A DNA stretch of 64,000 bases from Arsenophonus sp052174475 (GTDB taxonomy: Bacteria; Pseudomonadota; Gammaproteobacteria; Enterobacterales; Enterobacteriaceae), in contig JBQMRO010000016.1 in assembly GCA_052174475.1 (NCBI GenBank), positions 47,359 through 111,358 of the forward strand, read 5' to 3'. The translations under genes were made by a program, and so were the position numbers. The notes under the pieces were generated by a model, which was not told the origin of the DNA, made no database searches, and worked only from the letters and a program-made list of their open reading frames with translations. This document shows positions 10,772-21,130 of the stretch, one piece after another. Each line of letters begins with the position of its first letter. Position 1 is the first letter of the stretch.

Positions 10772-12829
10772 TTAAATATCAAAATTAGGAAGATATTTTT
10801 TATTATTATCTAGCATTAAAATAAAAGCATATTCTAATGCGGTATCTTTTAGATGGTTAAATCGACCAGATTTCCCACTATGGCCTGCTTTCATATTTGT
10901 TTTCAACAATAAGACAGTATTATCAACTTTATACTGTCTTAATTTAGCCACCCATTTGGCCGCCTCCCAATATTGGACTTGTGAATCATATAAACTGGTC
11001 GTAACTAATAAATTTGGGTAACGTTGATATTTAACATTATCATAGGGGCTATAAGATTTTAATCGAAAATAAGCAGCTTGTTCAGCAGGATCACCCCATT
11101 CATCATACTCTCCAGTTGTTAATGGGATAGAGGGATCAAGCATGGTCGTTAGAACATCAACAAAAGGAACTTTAGCAACTACTCCTCGATAAAGTTTCGG
11201 TACCTGATTAATTACCACCGCCATCAATAAACCACCAGCACTACCACCCATCGCATATACTCGTTTTGAGTCAGCATAGCCTTTTTCAATCAACATCTTA
11301 GTTGCATCAATAAAATCACTAAAACTATTAACTTTATTTTCAAGCTTACCTTGTTGATACCAAGCTTTACCTAAATCACCTCCACCACGAACATGCACTA
11401 TTGCATAGATAAAACCCCTATCTAATAAACTCAACCAAGGTGAACTAAAAACTGGATCCATATTAATACCATAAGCACCATAACCATAAATCAAAATTGG
11501 ATTTTTACTTTTTTTCCATAGATCTTTACGATATACCAACGAAACTGGCACTTTTATTCCAAAATTTACGTTAATCCAGATACGTTCACTGGTATAAAGT
11601 GACTTATCAAATCCATTAACTTGTTGTTGTTTTAGCAATTCACGCTGCCCAGTTCGCATATTTATCTGCATAATGGATATTGGTGTAGTTAGTGAGGAAT
11701 AGCCATAACGTAAAGTCTCGCTATTAGGTTCTGGATTATAATCAATCCACGCACTATATACCGGTTCATCAAATTGAACCAATCTTTCTTGTTTTGTTTG
11801 CCAATCTATCTGTCGAATATTAATTAATCCATTATGACGCTCTTCAACAACTAACCAACGGTTAAAAAAAACAAAACTTTCTAAGTCAATATCTTTATTT
11901 GGAGTAATAATTGTTTGCCAGGGCTGATCAATTGATTGAGTAGAATATAAACCAAATTGCTCTAATTGATGATTAGAACGAATATAGAAATTATCACGAA
12001 AATGATCTAAATCGTATTCACGTCCAGTTTGGCGTGATGAAAACACTTTAAGCGCTTCTGTTGGGTTATTGGCATTAATTAATCGATATTCAGATGTTTC
12101 TATACTGTTAATCGATAACAGAATATAAATTTTTGATCTACTTTTTGTTATACTTAAGTAAAAACGATCATCATTCTCCTGATAAACTCTATAATCTTTA
12201 ACACCATCTTTTCCATATTGATGACAATATACTTGATAAGGTAATAGTGTTTGTGGATGATTACGAATATAATAGAGGTTTTTACTATCATTAGTCCATA
12301 TAATATTACCAGAAGTATTTTTAATTACTGCATTCTGCCATTTTTTAGCAGATAAATGTCTAAATGAAATTTCAAACTGACGGCGCCCTTGAAAATCCTC
12401 AACAATTGCTAAACAATGATTATCTTCAGAAACAGCAATGCCATCCAATATATAAAATTGATGTCCCTTAGCACGCTCATTACCATCAACTAATATCTGC
12501 CAATCAGTATCTTGATTAAGACGTTTACGTTGATAAATAGGATATTCTTTACCTTCTTGATAAAGGGTGCAATAGATATAACCATTATAAATATAAGGTA
12601 CCGATTGATCTCGCTGTTCCATACGAGCGACCATCTCTTCAAATAATTTCTCCCTTAATACGATGCCAGATTTTAATACCGTATTAGTATATTGGTTTTC
12701 TTCAGTTAAATATTTGATAACTTTTTTATTTTTTCTCGTATCATCACGTAGCCAATAATAATTATCAATGCGGGTATCACCATATAATAACATTTTATGT
12801 GGTTTTTTTTCTGCCATTGGCATTATCAT
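10772..12829 (-). CDS. ptrB: Oligopeptidase B (protease II)
   Basis: Prolyl-oligopeptidase-family serine peptidase that cleaves short peptides after Lys or Arg; cytosolic. It is 685 residues (E. coli 686). The N-terminus GDTRIDNYYWLRDDTR and the beta-propeller region are followed by the alpha/beta-hydrolase domain from about residue 410. Catalytic residues are visible: Ser in AMGGSAGGLLMA, Asp in LYDSQVQYWEAAKW, His in KAGHSGKSGR. The ATG at 12829 is preceded by AGGAG six bases upstream; ATGs at codons 3 and 5 are possible but less well placed. It is intact, unlike many non-essential genes here, so it may still be under selection for peptide turnover. Confidence 0.96.
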   Translation of the reverse strand: MIMPMAEKKPHKMLLYGDTRIDNYYWLRDDTRKNKKVIKYLTEENQYTNTVLKSGIVLREKLFEEMVARMEQRDQSVPYIYNGYIYCTLYQEGKEYPIYQRKRLNQDTDWQILVDGNERAKGHQFYILDGIAVSEDNHCLAIVEDFQGRRQFEISFRHLSAKKWQNAVIKNTSGNIIWTNDSKNLYYIRNHPQTLLPYQVYCHQYGKDGVKDYRVYQENDDRFYLSITKSRSKIYILLSINSIETSEYRLINANNPTEALKVFSSRQTGREYDLDHFRDNFYIRSNHQLEQFGLYSTQSIDQPWQTIITPNKDIDLESFVFFNRWLVVEERHNGLINIRQIDWQTKQERLVQFDEPVYSAWIDYNPEPNSETLRYGYSSLTTPISIMQINMRTGQRELLKQQQVNGFDKSLYTSERIWINVNFGIKVPVSLVYRKDLWKKSKNPILIYGYGAYGINMDPVFSSPWLSLLDRGFIYAIVHVRGGGDLGKAWYQQGKLENKVNSFSDFIDATKMLIEKGYADSKRVYAMGGSAGGLLMAVVINQVPKLYRGVVAKVPFVDVLTTMLDPSIPLTTGEYDEWGDPAEQAAYFRLKSYSPYDNVKYQRYPNLLVTTSLYDSQVQYWEAAKWVAKLRQYKVDNTVLLLKTNMKAGHSGKSGRFNHLKDTALEYAFILMLDNNKKYLPNFDI

Positions 12830-13182
<353 letters not shown>

Positions 13183-13480
13183 GAGTTATTAGGAAATCTA
13201 GTGTATGACGGGTCTCAGACTAAATATTCACTCTCATACTTCGTGAATATGTTATCAATCTTTAATTAGACGTTATTTATTACTAGGGTCTCAACAGATA
13301 AATTTTAGAAAAACTTTCTATTATTTTCATAGCGTTACAATTTATCTGTTCCTTGTTGCAGTAGGAATTACTCTATATCGATTTGCCAGTACAAGCACTA
13401 TAGCTAATTCAGTTTTATTATTTTAGCGATGATAAGAAATTTTTCATCTAAATTCTCTTCGCTAGGAGGGAAAGGGTATT
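13183..13480 (-). mobile_element. IS256-type end fragment
   Basis: Only the last 300 bases of the element are present. They begin with the terminal motif GAGTTATTAGGAAATCTAGTG seen in the long copies and then lose similarity. Identified by comparison with the copies at 14844, 24544 and 58536. Confidence 0.6.
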
Positions 13481-13731
13481 ATACGTATAATTTATTATTA
13501 AGTTTGATAGAAAATTTATTTAATAATTTTTAATTATTAATTAATATAGTAAACGAGATTATTAAAATATAACCAATTAATATAAACCTATACAAAAGTA
13601 TATGGTAAAGATAGCTTTGATGATACATTTGATATTAATAATAAAAATTAATCAAATCAAGCAAGATAAGCAATCTTTGGTAAAGAAGAATTTTATCTGA
13701 TAATGAATTTAATTGTGGTTGAAATTCTTTT

Positions 13732-14787
13732 TTATGATGATGAAAACCGATATTTTACCGCTTTAGCCAGTATAGTTAATAACTGTTCAGTATCTTGCCA
13801 GCCTATGCAAGGATCGGTAATAGACTGACCATAGGTGAGGGGCTTGCCAGCAATGACTTGCTGGGTACCTTCTATTAGAAAACTTTCTGCCATAATGCCG
13901 GCAATAACCCTCGATCCTTTTTGCAATTGTTTAGCAATATTTTTAGCAACATCTATTTGGCGTTGATAAATTTTTTGGCAATTACCATGGCTAAAGTCAA
14001 TAATCAATTGCTCAGGTAACCCAAATTGACGTAACTGACGGCAGACAATGCCAATATCTTCAGCGCTATAATTAGTCTGTTGTCCTCCACGCATAATAAT
14101 ATGGCCATAAGGGTTACCTGTTGTTTGATAAATAGTCATTTTACCATTTTTATCAGGTGATAAAAATAGATGACTAGTGCGTGCAGCACGAATTGCATCG
14201 ATAGCAATATTAATGTTCCCGTCAGTGCCATTTTTAAAACCCACAGGACATGAAAGTGCTGATGCCATTTGTCGATGGATTTGGCTCTCTGTTGTTCTGG
14301 CACCGACAGCTCCCCAGCTAATAAGATCGGCTACATACTGACCGGTTATCATATCTAAAAATTCAGTTGCCGTTGGTAGCCCGAGTTGGTTAATCTTAGT
14401 TAATAGCTCACGAGCTAATCGTAGACCTTTATTAACTTGGCAGGAATTGTTTAGGTCAGGATCGGAAATTAAACCTTTCCAACCAACTACTGTACGTGGT
14501 TTTTCAAAATATGTACGCATTACTATTTCAAGATAATCTTGATATTTAATTCTCTGCTCGGTCAGCATTTTGGCGTATTCAAGTGCCGCTTTGGTATCAT
14601 GTACTGAGCAGGGGCCGATTATCACCAATAGTCGTTGGTCTTTGCCAATTAAAATTGATTCAATCGCTTTTCGCGATGCTATCACATTTTCAATAATTTC
14701 TTTGGATAAAGGAAATTCATCCCCCAGTGCTTGAGGGGTAATAAGGCTATCGATAGGTTGAGTTCTTAACTCATCGGTTTTGTACAT
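13732..14787 (-). CDS. aroH: DAHP synthase, AroH type
   Basis: Condenses phosphoenolpyruvate and erythrose 4-phosphate to DAHP, the first step of aromatic amino-acid and chorismate synthesis; cytosolic. It is 351 residues. The N-terminus KTDELRTQPIDSLITPQAL and the ending (TYGQSITDPCIGWQDTEQLL) resemble E. coli AroH (Trp-sensitive) more than AroF or AroG. Conserved stretches include VIIGPCSVHD, MRTYFEKPRTVVGWKGLI, WGAVGARTTESQIHR, PVGFKNGTDG and DFSHGNCQK, which supply PEP- and metal-binding residues. A weak GAGAT ribosome binding site precedes the ATG. It stands alone between IS256-type relics. Isozyme assignment is by recognition of sequence, not a tree. Confidence 0.93.
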   Translation of the reverse strand: MYKTDELRTQPIDSLITPQALGDEFPLSKEIIENVIASRKAIESILIGKDQRLLVIIGPCSVHDTKAALEYAKMLTEQRIKYQDYLEIVMRTYFEKPRTVVGWKGLISDPDLNNSCQVNKGLRLARELLTKINQLGLPTATEFLDMITGQYVADLISWGAVGARTTESQIHRQMASALSCPVGFKNGTDGNINIAIDAIRAARTSHLFLSPDKNGKMTIYQTTGNPYGHIIMRGGQQTNYSAEDIGIVCRQLRQFGLPEQLIIDFSHGNCQKIYQRQIDVAKNIAKQLQKGSRVIAGIMAESFLIEGTQQVIAGKPLTYGQSITDPCIGWQDTEQLLTILAKAVKYRFSSS

Positions 14788-14843
14788 ATTTATCTCATAA
14801 ATACTTCAATATAGTCGATTTTCTTACAAATAAATAAATAAAT

Positions 14844-16220
14844 GAGTTATTAGCAAATATGCTATATGGCGATCAGACTAGCTTTTGCGTTAAGACTTCG
14901 TGAATCTGCTTTGCATTCTTAAATTGAATGTTGTTTATCATTAAAGTTAGAAGGTGAACTCCCCCTTATCTTATTCTAGGTTTTCTGAGAAGACAGGAGT
15001 AGTTTAAATACCATTGAAAGGATTGTTTTTCTTGCAAACCATAGTGTTTCAAATATCAGCTTCGTAGCTTCACTGTCGCAAAATCTGATTTTATCGAATT
15101 GGTTATTCTTATTGGACTGCTCAATGCTCTGACGGAAAGGCATTGAATACCAGCAGCTTTTCTCGTTCTTTACTCTAGCTTTTTCATCGTTTCAGAATAC
15201 GCTGAAAACCTTACTGATAAAATATCAAGGGATTTATTAGCGGCATCATAGCTCTCTTCTAATCAAAATTCCAGAAGCTCACCTCATTTATACTTCGATT
15301 ACATGCCTTTAAGGAGTGAATGCGACACATTAACTATTTTGTTTATCTAAATAGCGTTAGTACCACACATGATGTCCGGTAATATGTTTATCATTCCATT
15401 CAAAAAATCAAAGGCATTGTTCCCATAGCATGCTTGGAGATGCCGCGCTCTATGCTTAGAGCGCGGCATTAAAAGTTGAGCCCAGTTCGATTCTGACTCT
15501 AGATAAGCATTTTCGACTGCAACGAGCTCCTTATGTTCATGCGAAGTGCCGTCGATAATGAACAAATGGTAAATAAGTGATCAGCTTGCAATGGCAGTAT
15601 TGCGTATTCCATTGATCAAAAATAAAGCCGTATGTATCGCTTAAATCACAAAACTACCACTGCCTATACTCTTTAAACTATTGCTGTTTTAGTCTGCTGA
15701 CGCTTTTTCTGGAGAAAGCATTTTCTTTTCACAAAGAATCGTCCTAAAGCTTTATAAAAATCAGCTACAGAGATATCTCACAAGTACACAGCTATGGTAA
15801 CAACTCTTTGACGCTTTTGCGCATGTCAGATAAAACGGTAATAACGAGCTACTGAAGAATATTCCGTTATATCTGCAATCTCTGATCTTAGATACTTTAA
15901 ATATAAACATCGCTAATATTAGTCTATATAGTTTTTGGAGGTACATAACCATTACGGACTATGGAAAGGGCAGCGTTGAGGATGTTTTTCGCAGTATGGG
16001 TTAAAGCTCATCATCTATCAACGGTGGTAACTTATAGCTACTCTATCTCCATTATGTATGGAGTTCATGCAATGGATTAGAGGTACATCTAGTTTCTCGG
16101 ATACCTCAGTAGACTTTTCATGATACATCATCTCTTTGATGTTAAATCATCAATGAAATTGATTAACATCATAAGCCAGCATCTCCGACACTCCATACAG
16201 TAGAAACGATCATAACTGAA
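14844..16220 (-). mobile_element. Degenerate IS256-type element, copy 2
   Basis: The best-preserved transposase fragment in the window lies here: the minus-strand frame at 15347-15565 reads EHKELVAVENAYLESESNW, then ARHLQACYGNNAFDFLNGM. This corresponds to the mutator-type segment GRKELVAVEDGYRESEASWAEL...GDGALGFWNAM. The upstream frame at 15761-15952 keeps part of FKVSKIRD...SSSLLPFYLTCAKASK, the family motif VPKVRDRS...SSLLPPYLRRAKS. Ends: GAGTTATTAGCAAAT at 14844 and ATCATAACT near 16212. The gene is not open across its length. Confidence 0.85.
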
Positions 16221-16494
16221 ATAAACTAGCATCACCATAATTAAAAATAAATTGGATCTAATAGTTGTTAAAATATTTTAATAGTATAACTGAGCGTTTC
16301 TCAATTAATTTTAAATTATTAAATTTTTAATGGGTTAAATTTAAATGTATTAATAATTTTGACTGAACTTTCTTCAAGAAAGTAATTAATTGTACTTAAA
16401 ATAATGAATATTATATCTTCTAAAGAAGATTTTATCTTAATTAATTTAATCCGATATTGATGTAAAAGTATAACAACTTTTTTCATAGTATTTA

Positions 16495-18110
16495 TGATTA
16501 GGAAATTAAATCCCTCTTCAAGAGAGACTAAAAACCACTCATTATTGCTAAAAGCAGATAAACTCAGTTTATGGATCTATTTAAATAAAAATTTCATCGA
16601 AGTGTATATTCTTTGATCTAAAAGATCAATTTCGCTGAAATTAATCATAAATAGTTAGAGTTATAACTATTATTTTTCCATTTTATGAATTCTTTCTGAC
16701 AACAATTCCGTTGACTGCTTGCCAAGCTAAACGGTGGTAAAAGTAGCATGTTGCTAACATGCATAAATTTATACGTGGATCTGTGCAAAGAAATTTATTC
16801 ATCAGAACGATGAACCATCTCAGTTTTTATGGTTTTTTGTGATCTGTTATCTCCAGCGCCTTATACATGTTCGGTAATAGTGTACATCATTCCCTATTTG
16901 ATAGGGAATCATATAGTAATATATCAACTTAAAATGCCTTGCCGAAATATGGCTAATATATTTCCAAATCATCTCTTCCTACGTTAGGATCTGCTACTAT
17001 CACTACTTGGCACAATAGTGATCGTAATGATGCACAACCATTTCCCCTTGGGTTAATGCCGTACCTATTTTGATGCGGATACCGGTAGGTGTAAAGTAGA
17101 GCTATAGGTATTTCACGCTACTACGCCCCATTTTTGTCTTTTTAGCGAAATGAATTTTTTAATAAAATCTGTATATTTTATCCTTTCAGGAACGTTGCCA
17201 CTAAATTCTTAGCACAGATATTCCACAGACTAGGAAAGACAGCGGGACTTACCAGATCATAGATATAACTTAGCAGTCGGATTACAGCAATTGCCAGATT
17301 TCTTCAACCGCTCTTTTTTTTGAAGAACAGATCATATCATACAGCATGTTTAATATCTAAACTACCACAAGTGACGGAACGATAAACATGCGAATATTGA
17401 TTGAGTTGTCAACAATAAGTATGCAAGTCACAGAAGATACAAATGTCTATATTCTGTTACGTCTCCACTGCGGCATAATTTCGCTTGACGGTTCAAAATA
17501 GAGCATTTAATCGTGTAAGCCAATTATTGTTGAAAAGGTCAAAGAAGATGTTATACACTGAAAGAAATTTGTTATCAGTATCAGTTAATAAAATATTAAT
17601 CTGCTATGCTAACTACTGCTCGGTAGTTTTGATCCCATATTAACTTCAGGCATTTAACTTACAGCTTTAGCAAAAAAATAACTGTGGAGAACATTTAGGA
17701 AAAATCACAGTAGTAGTCATCCAGCATGGAAACCTCCCCCGCATTATACAAGTGTTGCAAACAAGCCTTCGATCTAGAAGTAGATGTGTCCACAAGTTGA
17801 CGCTTTCATGGTATTTTTAAGAAATTTATTTCAACCATCATCAATGATAAAAAGCAGTTTAATTGAACGAGAGTGATATATATATTTGAGTAAATTACTC
17901 TCTAGACATTTTTCTAGATAAATAGAAATTGTCATCCTATCCGTATTCGTTAAATCTATCGAGCTAGATTTATTTTTATGTTATCCAGGTAGCGAAGGAG
18001 ACAGAAATTATTCTTAGTTCCCTATAAATTATGAATTTATCAGCAAGTATACTTTTTTCGTTACCCCTTAATGCACCTGTATCTAGCGTTAGGAGAATTA
18101 TATTCATTTT
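16495..18110. mobile_element. Unidentified 1.6-kb repeat, element C copy 1
   Basis: Shares long similarity with 30836-32695 (for example near 16840-16900 versus 31185-31250, and 17300-17360 versus 31510-31560). The second copy is inserted inside an IS1595-type relic, so this is a mobile element. No frame is open and I could not name the family. A minus-strand reading contains KKRAVEEIWQDAIRLL-like and PKVYKALEI-like segments in both copies, so the former gene probably ran on the minus strand. Confidence 0.6.
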
Positions 18111-18114
18111 CTGC

Positions 18115-19488
18115 TTATTGCTTTCAAAGATAGTATTTGGGTACCTTTTTTCTGATTGATTTCATAAATTATATCAACAACAGAGATATAATATGCCATA
18201 AAAAGTCTGTCCTACAGGCATCACCAAACTAGATATTACCTCTCATCCATTGCATGAATTCATTCGTAATAGTAGCAGGGAGCTAATAGTCTTACTGCTG
18301 TTGAGACAAAGCTCGAGCCATATTGATCAATATACTTAACACCGCCTTGTTAACGGGCGGCTACGGCGTTGATCGTAACGGTTATTTGCTGTAATGAAGC
18401 ATATAAACTATTATTGGCGATGTTGAGATTAAAATCTCTAAAGGTTTATCAATCACAGAAGCAACGAAATATGCTTTAACAACTCGTTACTACCCCTTTA
18501 TCTAAAGCACGTAAAAAGCGATTAAAAGTTATTTTCATAACTCTATCTACGAGGCATACCATAGATGATTTTCACGAAGCTCTAGGCTTTCTCGATGAGA
18601 ATACATAATCTCTATTGCTTCTAGTACCATTAATAGACTAAAAAGCAAGGACTTGAAGAGCAGGGGTATTGGTACCAGCATGACTTAAGCAATACGCACT
18701 ACGTTTATTTCTTAGCCGATAGCATACGCAGTCCTGTCAGGCAAGCTGATCGCTTTTACCTGCTGGTAAATCGGCGGCAGGGAAGAACTACCAAATGGAT
18801 ATAAGGAGTTCATTGCAGTCGAAAATGGTATCAAAAATTAGAAGTAAACTGTGGGGATACTTTTTCAATGGCTGGTAAACAGGTATCTTAACCGTATCTC
18901 TATGCTTGCTATGAGAGATGATGCTCTTGATTTTTTTAGAATGCAATAGTAAAGACATTTACGGAGATGTAGCACCAACGCTATTAGCTACAAAAAATAA
19001 CTAATGCACTGTGGTTTCACACTCCCTAAAATAGTATGTAACCGAATTAAGGATAATCTACGGAAAGTTTGGATAGCAAAAAAGTAATGATTTTGCTAAT
19101 AAAGCCTTTGATGCTTTATTAAAAAGATTTTTAGTGAAGTATTTTACAACGATAAAAAACATTAAAGAAAAAGCAAGAAGAATTATTGATATTTCTATCA
19201 CGTCCCGTTACCGCGCGCTGGGCATCAATAAGAATGACCAATATAATTGAATCAGTTTTTGCGACAGTGAGGATATGAAGATGACGTGCAAAGCGTTGTC
19301 ATTTGAGGAATGTAACCATTAGAATGCTATTTAAGCTATTCCAATCTATTCAGAACAGATAGAACCTGCTAATTAAATGTTAAATTCCTGTGACCTTTAG
19401 TGCTAAACAACGCATAATTTAAGGATTAAGACCAAATTTATGAAGCAAAAATTTGATCTTAATCGTTATACACTGGATTTGTTAATAA
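18115..19488 (+). mobile_element. Degenerate IS256-type element, copy 3
   Basis: Plus-strand mutator-type relic. Near 19220-19275 it reads WASIRMTNIIESVFATVR, the family's C-terminal signature (H.RTTNPIES.FATVR). Earlier, ADRFYLLVNR and KELIAVENG-like segments are visible around 18745-18830. Its end, the complement of the GAGTTATTAG terminal motif, runs straight into an IS481-type fragment. Confidence 0.82.
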
Positions 19489-19740
19489 TATGGTTATATG
19501 GTACCATCTTCTAATGGTTGCATAGAAGATGGGCTGCAAAGTCATAATTTCAATTATTGAAAAAACTTGAGATTACTTTGCATCGATATATTTTGATGTA
19601 CATTCAGGAATTAACTAACTCAGTATTGAGTAGTAAAATTCTATTGCAGTATATGACAGATTAATTGAAAGTTAAAATCTGAATTATTCAAAAAAAATCA
19701 TACCATACTTCCTAAAAGTAACAGCTAGATAAAAGAAAAA
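19489..19740 (+). mobile_element. IS481-type C-terminal fragment
   Basis: About 250 bases matching the 3' end of the IS481-type copy at 55905-56733. It begins NGCIEDGLQSHNFN (family: FNGRIEDVLQSHHF) and ends ELFKK followed by a PKSNS-like tail. The 5' part is absent because an IS256-type relic abuts it. Confidence 0.7.
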
Positions 19741-19889
19741 CTTCATTACTAACTACTTTACATTTTAGCAATTAAAAATAAAAAATTTCGATTATTATCT
19801 CTGGTTTTGAATGAGTGCGTTTATTTAGTAATCAAAGACTGGTAGAAATAGATAAGCACTAAATAGACGGATATCTTAGAAAAGATTAC

Positions 19890-20897
19890 TGTTTTACTTG
19901 CATAGCAATTTTTATCTATAACTGTATTTCAATTATTCTGATTTTAAATAATCTTTTGCAGCTAGATAATTCTGTAAATAAAACGAACCCTCATACCATG
20001 GAAACTATTCAGTTATCCTTATAATCATTTTATATAACTGTTTATATTTTTAATATGGAACTTCTTACCAATAACTCTCTAATAATATAGTTATTATTAG
20101 ACAATAATCATTAACTTTATGCTAATTGGCATAAGGGTTTTTCATACCCTTTAACTTTATCTGAGCAAATGATAGACTCTTTATTTATGTGATTGACTCA
20201 AGAAAATATCTAACATTTTTTATATTAAACTCTTCAAAAATCTCATTGCTCGCATAACACTATCGATTTGATAGATTTAGACCGTGATTTATTCTTTCCT
20301 TTTACTCCTAATCTCACGTCTTTTCTACCTTTTCTATGTGGGATATAACAATTTTATTTAAAAGATTCATGGAAAATATTTTATTAAATTCAACAATACA
20401 ACTTAGTGCATTTATGTTGCCTGTCGATTCTGAATTAAGGAGGGCAAGTGGATACTATCTGAATGCTGTTTTCAAATTAATGTCTGTTTGTTTTTCTAAC
20501 TTCTCAGTAAAATCAATCTATTCAATACACATTGCAGATAACTAAACTATTTATCTTTAAAATATAGTCTCATTAGAGGACTTCAAATAAGATTATTAAA
20601 TGTTTTATTAAAATTGGAGATTTTTGAATTAAAATTGCTACAACCCTATTAATACCAAAAAAAACGGATAACATATTCACTGTAACAATACAGAGAAGAT
20701 AAAGTAGAATGAGTTGCTTCAATGTATGAATCGAGATCATTTAACAGATTATCGTCGAGCTAACTAATGAGATGCAGTTTTATGTTGGTAGGGAAGCAAG
20801 GAAAGAGTCTCATTGATTGTATGACTATTTGCTTTTTCATAGAAACCACTGTAGATAAATTCTTTACATAGTAGAATATTTTCTACTAACAACCTTT
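19890..20897 (-). mobile_element. Degenerate IS1595-type element, copy 3
   Basis: Complement of the elements around gmhA, recognised by base similarity over its length. This includes the stretch near 20225-20290 (complement of the SDEILEEF segment) and the end AACAACCTTTG at 20887-20897. The plus-strand open frame at 20336-20545 is a chance antisense frame. No transposase frame survives. Confidence 0.7.
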
Positions 20898-21081
20898 GTC
20901 AACAAGCTTAAAAACACAGCAATTTTCCAATTTATATTTTTTTGAAAGTACAGAAGCGATGAAAGGTATTGATTCTTTTAATACGAATAAAACAAATTAT
21001 ATATCTGAAATTTTTATAAACACATGAATATTACAAATAATTACAAGTAGATATTTGTTATATTTAACATCCATTATAACC

Positions 21082-21114
21082 AATTAACTCTCCACATTAA
21101 GAGGAGAGTTAATT
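21082..21114 (+). terminator. Perfect 12-bp hairpin just upstream of recC
   Basis: AATTAACTCTCC pairs exactly with GGAGAGTTAATT around a 9-base loop, ending 16 bases before the recC start codon. It may be the terminator of a lost upstream gene or a leader structure of recC. The only GGAG near recC is locked in its right arm. Confidence 0.5.
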
Positions 21115-21130
21115 TCATCATAACAAGCTT

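Noticed and set aside
16495..18110. Assignment of element C to IS91, Tn554-like TnpC, or group II intron
   Set aside because: A KALEIITACKK-like stretch is vaguely helix-turn-helix-like, but no catalytic motif of any of these families could be seen.
20336..20545. 69-codon plus-strand frame before recC
   Set aside because: Antisense to an IS1595-type relic; the same bases in other copies are not open.
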